A stretch of 14,515 bases of DNA from CG1-02-33-12 sp964403775 (GTDB taxonomy: Archaea > Nanobdellota > Nanobdellia > Woesearchaeales > CG1-02-33-12): the NCBI GenBank assembly GCA_964403775.1, contig CAYOHL010000019.1:1-14515 (forward strand). Direction: 5' to 3'. Below the pieces are notes generated by a model that saw only the letters and a program-made list of their open reading frames with translations, did not search any database and had not been told where the DNA came from. Below are positions 1 through 6,048 of this stretch, in pieces; within the stretch, counting starts at the first letter, position 1; every line of letters begins with the position of its first letter. The translations under genes and the position numbers were made by a program.

Positions 1-58
1 ATATAAATACGCAAGAAATAAAAAATAAAAAAGATTAAAAAATCTTAAAAAAACAAAA

Positions 59-117
59 GATATATATATATATGTATATAGTAGTATGCATATTAGGTAT
101 AATTAATTTAAAAGAGG
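59..117 (+). promoter_or_regulatory. Promoter region and ribosome binding site of the first gene
   Basis: An alternating TA run at about 60-80 can serve as an archaeal TATA element. A start site about 25 nt downstream would leave a short leader carrying GAGG at 114-117, six bases before the ATG at 124. The TA run is too regular to place the exact TATA box. Upstream (1-58) the DNA is almost pure A/T with a small hairpin (AAGATT, AAAA loop, AATCTT at 31-46) and no gene visible to me. Confidence 0.5.
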
Positions 118-123
118 CTTTAA

Positions 124-348
124 ATGGCAAAGGATATCCCAAAAGCAACAATCGCTGTTTTGCTTGTTCTTACAATCCTTGTTTCAGTAATAGGCACATG
201 GACTGTGCTGGAATCTATTAATGCAAGAGAAGCTCCCCTCGCTGTCGAAAGAGCAGTTCCAACATCAGAGGGGAATGTCGGGCTGATTTTAGAGGGACCA
301 AAGGAAACAAAGGAAGACAGCGCAAATATCAGGTTTGAAATAAAATAA
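124..348 (+). CDS. Small membrane-anchored protein of unknown function (74 aa)
   Basis: I do not recognise a named family. After a short positive N-terminus (MAKDIPK) comes one hydrophobic segment at about residues 9-28 (TIAVLLVLTILVSVIGTW), then a polar tail of about 45 residues without cysteines, probably outside the cell. The hydrophobic segment resembles that of the next protein (pattern K-x-T-x-A-x-LL, then G-T about 14 residues later), so the two may be related or share a membrane-insertion style. The start is supported by GAGG six bases upstream. The stop codon overlaps the strong ribosome binding site of the next gene, so the two are surely cotranscribed. Its shortness and lack of a folded domain suggest an accessory or surface-structure subunit, but that is a guess. 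Confidence 0.7.
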   Translation: MAKDIPKATIAVLLVLTILVSVIGTWTVLESINAREAPLAVERAVPTSEGNVGLILEGPKETKEDSANIRFEIK

Positions 349-354
349 GGAGGA
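347..354 (+). promoter_or_regulatory. Strong Shine-Dalgarno site AAGGAGGA
   Basis: AAGGAGGA overlaps the TAA stop (346-348) of the preceding gene and lies four bases before the ATG at 359. It is the best anti-16S match in the window and fixes the start of the next gene. Confidence 0.85.
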
Positions 355-358
355 TAAA

Positions 359-1000
359 ATGGAGGAAATATCAAATAAAACATTGGCAATTTTGCTGATT
401 GCAGCAATAGTAATTTCTTTAGGAGGGACATTAATCAGCTTAAACAGGCTGGCTAGAATAAAAGTGCCGATGATAACCGGCTTTTATGGTGCAGCAGAAG
501 AGGCTATTGTCCAGCTTGAGATAACAGCATTGGTGCAGGTTAATTTTACAACAGATACCATTAACTGGGGCTCAGGCACAGTTGCAATTGGTACAGATTT
601 TTGTGTGCTAAACAGTTATGATGCATCCATAGGCGCAAACTGCACAGATTTTACTCCACAAACAGCAGGCCTTGTTTTAGAAAATATTGGAAACAGGAAT
701 GTAACCCTTAATATAACCATGGAAAAAGATGCATCTACTTTTATTACAGGATCAAGCCCTGTGTGTAAATGGAATGTTAGCAACCTTGAACCAAGCTCAT
801 GTCCAGGTATGGCATTAACACCTGGTGCTTGGCAAACCTGCGCAACAACAGCATTAATTGTATGCAACAGCACAGACGGCGGATTCCTTGCTAAGGATGA
901 GTCAGACACATTAAAGTTTGATGTGCTTGTTCAAATACCAAGCGATGCATTGCCTGGGGCCAAGACAAATGTGATGACTGCAACAGCTGCGGCAATTTAA
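359..1000 (+). CDS. Membrane-anchored extracytoplasmic protein with six cysteines (213 aa)
   Basis: An N-terminal hydrophobic anchor or uncleaved signal (residues 8-28, followed by NRLARIK) precedes a Thr/Asn-rich beta-type domain. Cysteines at residues 82, 95, 136, 148, 161 and 169 are all in the exported part, enough for three disulfides. I see at least six N-X-S/T sequons (for example NFT 62, NCT 94, NIT 118). The segment LVLENIGNRNVTLNITM (105-121) has the look of an Ig-like strand pair found in archaeal surface proteins. The C-terminus, Ala-rich after PSDALPGAKTNVMTATA, lacks a second membrane segment. The start is fixed by AAGGAGGA. Paired with the 74-aa gene in one short transcription unit that ends at the T-tract at 1005. 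A role in a surface layer or filament is possible; no specific function can be assigned. Confidence 0.8.
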   Translation: MEEISNKTLAILLIAAIVISLGGTLISLNRLARIKVPMITGFYGAAEEAIVQLEITALVQVNFTTDTINWGSGTVAIGTDFCVLNSYDASIGANCTDFTPQTAGLVLENIGNRNVTLNITMEKDASTFITGSSPVCKWNVSNLEPSSCPGMALTPGAWQTCATTALIVCNSTDGGFLAKDESDTLKFDVLVQIPSDALPGAKTNVMTATAAAI

Positions 1001-1004
1001 AATA

Positions 1005-1018
1005 TTTTTTTCTTTTTT
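1005..1018 (+). terminator. T-tract terminator
   Basis: Fourteen bases, TTTTTTTCTTTTTT, begin five bases after the stop at 1000. Archaeal RNA polymerase typically terminates on such U-rich runs without needing a hairpin, and none is visible here. It would separate the first two genes from the next unit. Confidence 0.65.
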
Positions 1019-1026
1019 ATACAATA
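1015..1026 (+). promoter_or_regulatory. TATA-like element for the gene at 1043
   Basis: TTTTATACAATA lies about 22-25 bases before the ATG at 1043, and no Shine-Dalgarno sequence precedes that ATG. The spacing fits a leaderless or nearly leaderless archaeal transcript. Confidence 0.4.
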
Positions 1027-1042
1027 TCCTTTATAATGGTTA

Positions 1043-2224
1043 ATGATGATTAAGCTAATTGAAAGAACAATATTATTGATTTTTATGTCAGTTTTTGCTC
1101 TTATTCTTATCAAGCCAAGTTATGCAGTAGGCATATATTTCCCTAGTGATATTGGAATAGACTTCAAGCCAGGGCTTGAAAAAACATTTAATTTTGCAAT
1201 TACACCATCTAATATGGATATCAAGCTGTCTGTTTCAGGATATCTATCAGAATATGTGACATTAAGCAAGACTTTTATCAGCTCTAATAGCACTGACAGG
1301 ATATTTAAGGTTATAATCAAACTGCCAGAAAAGGTTGAAAAGCCAGGGCACCACAAGGTCTGGATTACAGCAGAAGAGGTAATTAGTGGGTTAAAAATAA
1401 AAGGGAACATTGGAACATCATGCAATGCCATGGTTTATGTCCTTATACATGTTCTTAACCCTGGAAAATATGTTGAGATGAGCCTTAGTGCGCCAGATGT
1501 AAACCTCAATGAGCCTGTTAATTTTGCTGTTAATGTGAAAAGCTTTGGGGAAGAGGACATAAACAGCATAAAGGCAGCAATAAATGTTTACAGCCCGGAT
1601 AATGAAAAGCTTGCCACTGTTTATACAGATGAGAAGCCGTTGAAGTCCAATACAGAGGAAAACCTGCATGCACAGCTCAGCACAACTGGCTATGGTGCAG
1701 GAACATACAGGGCTTTTGCCATCCTAGACTATGACGGCAAAACAAAAGAAGATGAGAAAAAATTCAAGATAGGAAAACTTAATATTAAAGTAGTTAACTA
1801 TACAAAAGAGTTTGAAAAAGACAAAATAAACAGGTTTGATGTTGAGATTGAGAGCGACTGGGGCAACAAGATTGAAAATGTGTATGGGGGGATAAAGGTA
1901 AATGATGGGGTTATAAAAACACCTGGCATAGATTTAGCCCCTTGGGATAGGGGAGTGATAACAGCTTACTGGGACACAAATAATGTTGAAGCTGGCTCTT
2001 ATGATGCTGAGATAACTGTTTATTATGAGGGCAAGACAACAGTGGAAACAGGAAAGGTTAGTGTTGTTGAGAAAAAAGAGGCACTGGTTGAAAGGCCCGG
2101 CTTAATAAGCCTTAGCACAACAACTATACTAATACTGATTATTATCCTGCTCATCATTATTGACATTATTTGGATTACTAAAAAAGGAAGGAATAAAGGA
2201 AAGCAAAGGACAGGAAAGAAGTGA
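1043..2224 (+). CDS. Secreted, C-terminally anchored Ig-like domain protein (393 aa)
   Basis: A cleavable-looking signal peptide ends near PSYA-VG (residues 25-30). The exported part consists of beta-sandwich modules of the type seen in archaeal NEW3/CARDB-like proteins: one at about 30-150, one beginning VNLNEPVNFAVNVKSFGEE (about 155-245) and one beginning LNIKVVNYTKEFEKDKINRF (about 248-345). The C-terminus is a very hydrophobic helix (about 360-379), then a basic cytoplasmic tail rich in Lys, so the protein is tethered to the membrane from outside. ATG codons at 1043 and 1046 are both possible starts; neither has a ribosome binding site. Its last four bases (GTGA) overlap the GTG start of the next gene. 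BatD-like proteins share this layout, but I see no BatD signature here. Function unknown; likely a surface or envelope protein. Confidence 0.8.
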   Translation: MMIKLIERTILLIFMSVFALILIKPSYAVGIYFPSDIGIDFKPGLEKTFNFAITPSNMDIKLSVSGYLSEYVTLSKTFISSNSTDRIFKVIIKLPEKVEKPGHHKVWITAEEVISGLKIKGNIGTSCNAMVYVLIHVLNPGKYVEMSLSAPDVNLNEPVNFAVNVKSFGEEDINSIKAAINVYSPDNEKLATVYTDEKPLKSNTEENLHAQLSTTGYGAGTYRAFAILDYDGKTKEDEKKFKIGKLNIKVVNYTKEFEKDKINRFDVEIESDWGNKIENVYGGIKVNDGVIKTPGIDLAPWDRGVITAYWDTNNVEAGSYDAEITVYYEGKTTVETGKVSVVEKKEALVERPGLISLSTTTILILIIILLIIIDIIWITKKGRNKGKQRTGKK

Positions 2225-2649
2225 TTAGAGTGAAAACTAAACACCTTGTTTTTTTGTTGTTTGTTATTGCATTAATAAGCGCAACAGCAACAATTCTTTT
2301 TTACTCATTTTATGTGATAGATGATGTGAAGGAGTTCAATATGGCCCTGATAGTAGGAAACAGGACTGGCATTGATGTAGATACTGAAAAATTGACTTTT
2401 GGTATGATTACGCCTGCAGGCAGCTCATGCACAAGATATGTTTTTGTATCAAACAAAAAAGATTACCCCTTAAGGGCATATATTAATTTTTACGGCAGCT
2501 TTGCAGAGTGGGTTTCTGTGTCAGAAAATTATTTTGTCCTAAAGCCAGGCGAGGAAAAAAAGCTGTCATTCTCAGCCTCTGCCCCGGAAGATGCAGCCCA
2601 TGGCAACTATACAGGCAGGGCAAAGTTTGTATTTAAAAGAATTATTTGA
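2221..2649 (+). CDS. Small anchored Ig-like domain protein (142 aa)
   Basis: One N-terminal membrane helix (about residues 8-31) is followed by a single exported beta-sandwich. The part from ITPAGSSCTRYVFVSN to YFVLKPGEEKKLSFSASAP and HGNYTG (residues 61-133) has the usual layout of MSP/NEW3-like domains: a terminal strand, a proline-glycine turn before the E-strand, then a G-x-Y motif near the end. I take the GTG at 2221 as the start because it overlaps the upstream stop (GTGA) and has GGAAAG about four bases before it; a second GTG at 2230 is possible. It is translationally coupled to the 393-aa gene, so the two products probably act together at the cell surface. No specific role is visible. 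Confidence 0.75.
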   Translation: MIRVKTKHLVFLLFVIALISATATILFYSFYVIDDVKEFNMALIVGNRTGIDVDTEKLTFGMITPAGSSCTRYVFVSNKKDYPLRAYINFYGSFAEWVSVSENYFVLKPGEEKKLSFSASAPEDAAHGNYTGRAKFVFKRII

Positions 2650-2656
2650 ATGTTCT

Positions 2657-2686
2657 ATTAGGTTTTTTAGTTCTAATAAACCTAGT
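2657..2686 (+). promoter_or_regulatory. Long imperfect hairpin after the Ig-like gene pair
   Basis: TAGGTTT (2659-2665) pairs with AAACCTA (2678-2684), and TTAG (2667-2670) pairs with CTAA (2673-2676), separated by one T-T mismatch. The hairpin sits 10 bases after the stop at 2649. It could be an RNA processing or termination element for the upstream unit or a protein-binding dyad. No strong T-tract follows it. Confidence 0.4.
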
Positions 2687-2697
2687 TGATAATCAAC
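2685..2697. promoter_or_regulatory. Palindrome GTTGATAATCAAC, possible operator
   Basis: This 13-base palindrome is perfect apart from its centre and lies immediately upstream of the TATA element at 2702-2716. A near copy, GTTGATAATAAAC (2723-2735, 11 of 13 identical or better), lies between that TATA box and the start codon. Two like sites bracketing a promoter are typical of a dimeric repressor. No helix-turn-helix gene is visible in this window. Confidence 0.45.
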
Positions 2698-2701
2698 AAC
2701 A

Positions 2702-2716
2702 AAAGGTTTATATATT
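2702..2716 (+). promoter_or_regulatory. TATA promoter of the 2741 transcription unit
   Basis: AAAGGTTTATATATT combines a BRE-like purine stretch with a TATA core. The core is about 30 bases before the ATG at 2741, which suggests a leaderless or short-leader transcript. The same AAAG-N-TTTATATA arrangement recurs at 13966 and 14144. Confidence 0.6.
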
Positions 2717-2740
2717 AGTTATGTTGATAATAAACAAGAG

Positions 2741-3307
2741 ATGTTTCTAGAGATCAAGAAAGAGATAAAGAAGTTAAGGGAAATCTGCAGGGAAAAAGAG
2801 GTTATTGACGTAGTTCCGCTGGGGTGTGCTGGAAAAGAAAAGACCAGCAATATTAGTTTGGCAATAGTTTTCCGGGGAGGCAGCAGCTATAACAAGAATA
2901 TAATTCTAAAAATAAATAGCATCTTCAATAAAAAAAATGTGAAAGCAAATATCATTCCTCTTCCTGCTGATGACCTGCTTAAAGGCCCGCTTTTTCTGGA
3001 TTTAGTCCAGAACGGATTCAGCATAAAAAATAATAAGCTTGTCAGTAAAATGCTTAATGTAGAAACCATTGTCTTATTAACATATGATTTAAAGATACTT
3101 AACCATTCTAGAAAAACCCTTTTTGGCTATGCGCTTAAGGGAAGGAAAGGCCAGAAAGGTTTTCTGGACTCATTAAAAGGGAGTGCTGTCGGAAGAAACA
3201 ATGTCCTGATTCCAATAAATATGCTGGATGAGCTGAAAGAGTTTTTTGAAACATGGCATGTCAGATACTCTATCCAAAAATTCATGAGGATAAATGAAAG
3301 GGGATAA
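2741..3307 (+). CDS. Degenerate nucleotidyltransferase-fold protein (188 aa)
   Basis: The N-terminus resembles small archaeal MNT-type nucleotidyltransferases: a helix, then VVPLGCAGKEKTSN and ISLAIVF (residues 24-44), where active members have G-S-x-x-x-G followed by S-D-I-D-L-A-I-V-F. Here the two metal-binding aspartates appear as Asn37 and Ser39, so the protein is probably catalytically dead. The middle part (LFLDLVQNGFSIKNNKLVSK) matches the strand and helix that follow the active site in this fold. The C-terminal part, LFGYALKGRKGQKGFLDSL and then VLIPINMLDELKEFF with a final WHVRYSIQKFMRI, is the usual tail of archaeal relatives as I remember them. No membrane segment, so it is cytoplasmic. 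It overlaps the next gene by 14 bases and is first in the unit encoding the big surface proteins. A regulatory or nucleic-acid-binding role is possible. Confidence 0.6.
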   Translation: MFLEIKKEIKKLREICREKEVIDVVPLGCAGKEKTSNISLAIVFRGGSSYNKNIILKINSIFNKKNVKANIIPLPADDLLKGPLFLDLVQNGFSIKNNKLVSKMLNVETIVLLTYDLKILNHSRKTLFGYALKGRKGQKGFLDSLKGSAVGRNNVLIPINMLDELKEFFETWHVRYSIQKFMRINERG

Positions 3308-6038
3308 AACAAAAAAAAAGGAAAGAGAAAATGGCTGGATAGAAATAAAGAGCAAAAGGCATCTTTCAAATAATATAGTTGCCTTATTAGCAATATTATT
3401 TATGCTTACATCTGTATTTTTTAACTGGATTATTTATAAAAATACAGAAGCTCCCTTTGCTGCATTTAAAATAACAGGCAGTGCTCTGGACACAGCCACA
3501 ATTCGTTTTTGCTTGGGAAAAACCCCTCCAAATGTATATATTATTTACCCTAATGGAGGGGAGGTTGTAAACGGAATAATAGTTGTTAATGCAAGCGCAA
3601 CAAAAGCAGAGGAAGATGAAGATATCAATGTAACTTTTAGTTATGCTGATTTTGAGCACCTTATTGGAACTGATGCTGATGAAAGCGATATATACTATAA
3701 CCACAGCTGGGACACAACAACAGCGGCCGATGGGAACTGCAACTATAAGATATTTGCCAAAGCCTATAGCAACAACTCTGTATGCGAAGGAATTTTCGGC
3801 AGCGACGGCTCTGACTCTTATTTCTCAATCAACAATATTGATGTTGAGCCAAGATGGGATAATTTCAAAAATAATCTAACAACTAATTTTTCAGAATTTG
3901 CAAATCCATTAATCTTAGGAGATTGGACAGCAATAGAAAATGCAACAATTGGCACTCCAGACAAAGGATTAATAAATTTCTCTGATCAAACAATCAACTT
4001 TGATGATGCTGACCTTGACTCATACATTAATATATCCTATAACTATTTAAGCCTTAATGCATCCATTAGTGCACTGCCATGCTTAAGCAGATCAGCAATC
4101 TTAACATTATATAACTTGAGCTTTATACAGCCAATTGTCTTAGCAGATGGTGAAAATTGCTCAAGCTCTCAATGCACAATAATAAGTTACTCCAATGGCA
4201 ATTTAACATTTAGCGTAACAAATTTTGACAATGCATATTCTGCTGCTGAAAATGCAACCATGAGGCTGGAGATATGGGACCAGACAGAAGATACTGCAAA
4301 ATACGTAAATCAAGATATAATGTTTTTTGCTAACTTTAGCGACAGCGCTTATAGTAATCCCATTAATGGAACATCAGTATACTGCAATATCAGGTTTAAC
4401 CTGACAGGAAGCTATACCTCTCCTGCTGATATGAATTTTAACCACAGCTCTTTGCTGTATGAATACAGCAGGTCTTTTAGCTCAGTTGGAACTTTTGATT
4501 ACCTTGTTTTTTGCAATGCTTCCATGTTCCTCCTTGACAGCCATTATCCTTTAGGAACCATAAGCAAGACAAACAATTTTACTATAACCAACAGGGCTCC
4601 TGTATTGATATCAAACATGCCGAATGAAACATGGAATGAAAACACAATTCTTACAGGCCGCGACCTTGATGACTATTTCCTGGAGCCTGATGGAGAAACA
4701 TTAACATACACCAGTACAGGAGTCCCAAATATTGATGTTTCAATAGATAATATAACACATGTTATTACATACACTCCTGATGCAAATTTCTATGGCAACA
4801 GGACAGTAAAGTTTTATGCATATGACCCTCATAATGCCAGGGCAGAAAGCAATATAGTTTATTTGTTTGTGATACATGTCCCAAGGCCTGTTCCTACGCC
4901 GCCTTCTGCAGGAGGGGGTGGAGGAATAAGAATAATCTGCGAGGAATTATGGGAGTGCAGTGAATGGAGCAACTGCCTTCCATCAGGGATAGAAGTAAGA
5001 ACCTGCATTGACCTTGCTGATTGCGGAACAGAGTTTCAGAGGCCATTTGAAAGCAGGGAATGNNNNNNNNNNNNNNNNNNNNNNNNNNNNNNNNNNNNNN
5101 NNNNNNNNNNNNNNNNNNNNNNNNNNNNNNNNNNNNNNNNNNNNNNNNNNNNNNNNNNNNNNATGCCTGACGGCTCTGTTTTATGCGAGGAAGGTGTTGA
5201 CTGCGGAGGGCCATGCCCTGCATGCGCTGAAATAGAAATACCAGCTGTTATCAGAAGAGCTGTATGGCCAACCATACTACTAATAATACTGCTTATTTTA
5301 GCAATAGTATTTGTTATAGTTAGATATCATAAGTATTATCAGCCTTTCATCGCAAAGATACTTATGAAATTTATGCCTTTAGCTGCATTATTTAAGAAAA
5401 AGAAAAAGATTGTGCCAGAGGAATTAAAAGTAAGGGAATCAATACTAGCAAGATTAGACAAGCTTGAAAAGGACATTGATAAGAAGAGCGTAGAAGAGCT
5501 TTCAAGGGAATTTGTCAGAATAATCAGGGATTTCCTGAGTAGCTTGCTGAAGATAGAATATGAGTTTACACACGAGGAATTATGCAAGGAAATAGAAAAA
5601 CACAAGGTTTCAGTGGCATTAAGGATAATGCTCATAACATTCTTCAAAAAAATATCTGAGGTAAGCTACAAGGGCTACAGGATGAAAAAGAAGGAGTTAA
5701 GGGAGCTGATTAATGAGGCAAGGATTATAGTCAAGTTTGGCTCAGAGGAATATATTGAAGGGAAAACAGAAAAAAGGGAAATTAAGAAAAAGGGATTAAG
5801 AGAAAAGCAAAAAATCAAAAAGGAATCCAGGTTAATCCTTGAGATATACAAGGACTTAATTAAAGCAAAAAACTCAATAAGAGAATCAGATATTGATTCT
5901 GCCAAGCTTGCTTATATTAGGGTAAGGGAGCTTTACAAAGAGCTGCCTGTTAAGGAAAAAAGGAAAATCTATAAAAGGATTGTATGGCTATATGATAAAA
6001 TAAAGGAAAAAGAGCTGGATAAGGTCAAAAAAACTTAA
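3294..6038 (+). CDS. Large surface protein: Ig/cadherin-like and TSP1-like exterior, conserved cytoplasmic domain (914 aa as assembled)
   Basis: Order of parts: basic cytoplasmic start (1-26); membrane helix (about 28-48); Ig-like module starting PPNVYIIYPNGGEVVNG (about 78-178); further beta-rich, sequon-rich modules (about 180-435); a cadherin-like module with DLDDYF (457-462) and ITYTPDANFYGNRTVKFYAYD; a hinge PRPVPTPPSAGGGGG (530-544); a thrombospondin-1-like repeat, WECSEWSNC then RTCIDLADCGTE (553-580); a 100-N gap; a cysteine cluster CEEGVDCGGPCPAC (631-644); membrane helix (about 656-677); and a basic helical cytoplasmic domain (678-914). That last domain, with KIEYEFTHEEL at 753-763, is homologous to the separate protein at 10263-10988. 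The start has TGAGGAT just upstream. Outside-beta, membrane, inside-helical layout is that of bacterial BatD, so I infer a partner of the MoxR/vWA genes. True length is unknown because of the gap. Confidence 0.8.
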   Translation: MKGDKTKKKERENGWIEIKSKRHLSNNIVALLAILFMLTSVFFNWIIYKNTEAPFAAFKITGSALDTATIRFCLGKTPPNVYIIYPNGGEVVNGIIVVNASATKAEEDEDINVTFSYADFEHLIGTDADESDIYYNHSWDTTTAADGNCNYKIFAKAYSNNSVCEGIFGSDGSDSYFSINNIDVEPRWDNFKNNLTTNFSEFANPLILGDWTAIENATIGTPDKGLINFSDQTINFDDADLDSYINISYNYLSLNASISALPCLSRSAILTLYNLSFIQPIVLADGENCSSSQCTIISYSNGNLTFSVTNFDNAYSAAENATMRLEIWDQTEDTAKYVNQDIMFFANFSDSAYSNPINGTSVYCNIRFNLTGSYTSPADMNFNHSSLLYEYSRSFSSVGTFDYLVFCNASMFLLDSHYPLGTISKTNNFTITNRAPVLISNMPNETWNENTILTGRDLDDYFLEPDGETLTYTSTGVPNIDVSIDNITHVITYTPDANFYGNRTVKFYAYDPHNARAESNIVYLFVIHVPRPVPTPPSAGGGGGIRIICEELWECSEWSNCLPSGIEVRTCIDLADCGTEFQRPFESREXXXXXXXXXXXXXXXXXXXXXXXXXXXXXXXXXXMPDGSVLCEEGVDCGGPCPACAEIEIPAVIRRAVWPTILLIILLILAIVFVIVRYHKYYQPFIAKILMKFMPLAALFKKKKKIVPEELKVRESILARLDKLEKDIDKKSVEELSREFVRIIRDFLSSLLKIEYEFTHEELCKEIEKHKVSVALRIMLITFFKKISEVSYKGYRMKKKELRELINEARIIVKFGSEEYIEGKTEKREIKKKGLREKQKIKKESRLILEIYKDLIKAKNSIRESDIDSAKLAYIRVRELYKELPVKEKRKIYKRIVWLYDKIKEKELDKVKKT
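5063..5162. other. Assembly gap of 100 Ns
   Basis: Exactly 100 unknown bases, the usual placeholder for a scaffold gap of unestimated size. It falls between a TSP1-like repeat, whose last known codon begins TG (probably a cysteine), and a cysteine cluster. The flanking frames agree if the gap is taken at face value. Missing Cys-rich repeats are likely, and repeats may be why assembly broke here. Confidence 0.95.
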
Positions 6039-6048
6039 ATATATAAAA

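Noticed and set aside
31..46. Hairpin AAGATT/AATCTT as a terminator on the minus strand
   Set aside because: It would need a leftward transcript coming from 124 onward, where all genes point right; such small A/T dyads are common in this DNA.
124..160. Archaeal class III (prepilin-type) signal peptide in the 74-aa protein
   Set aside because: K-A-T-I before the hydrophobic run resembles the processing site, but Thr is unusual at that position and the second protein does not fit at all.
6039..6048. AAATATATAA before the 1405-aa gene as an internal promoter
   Set aside because: It lies about 5-10 bases before the ATG, too close for a TATA box of that start; it would only serve a later Met codon such as 6097, for which there is no other support.
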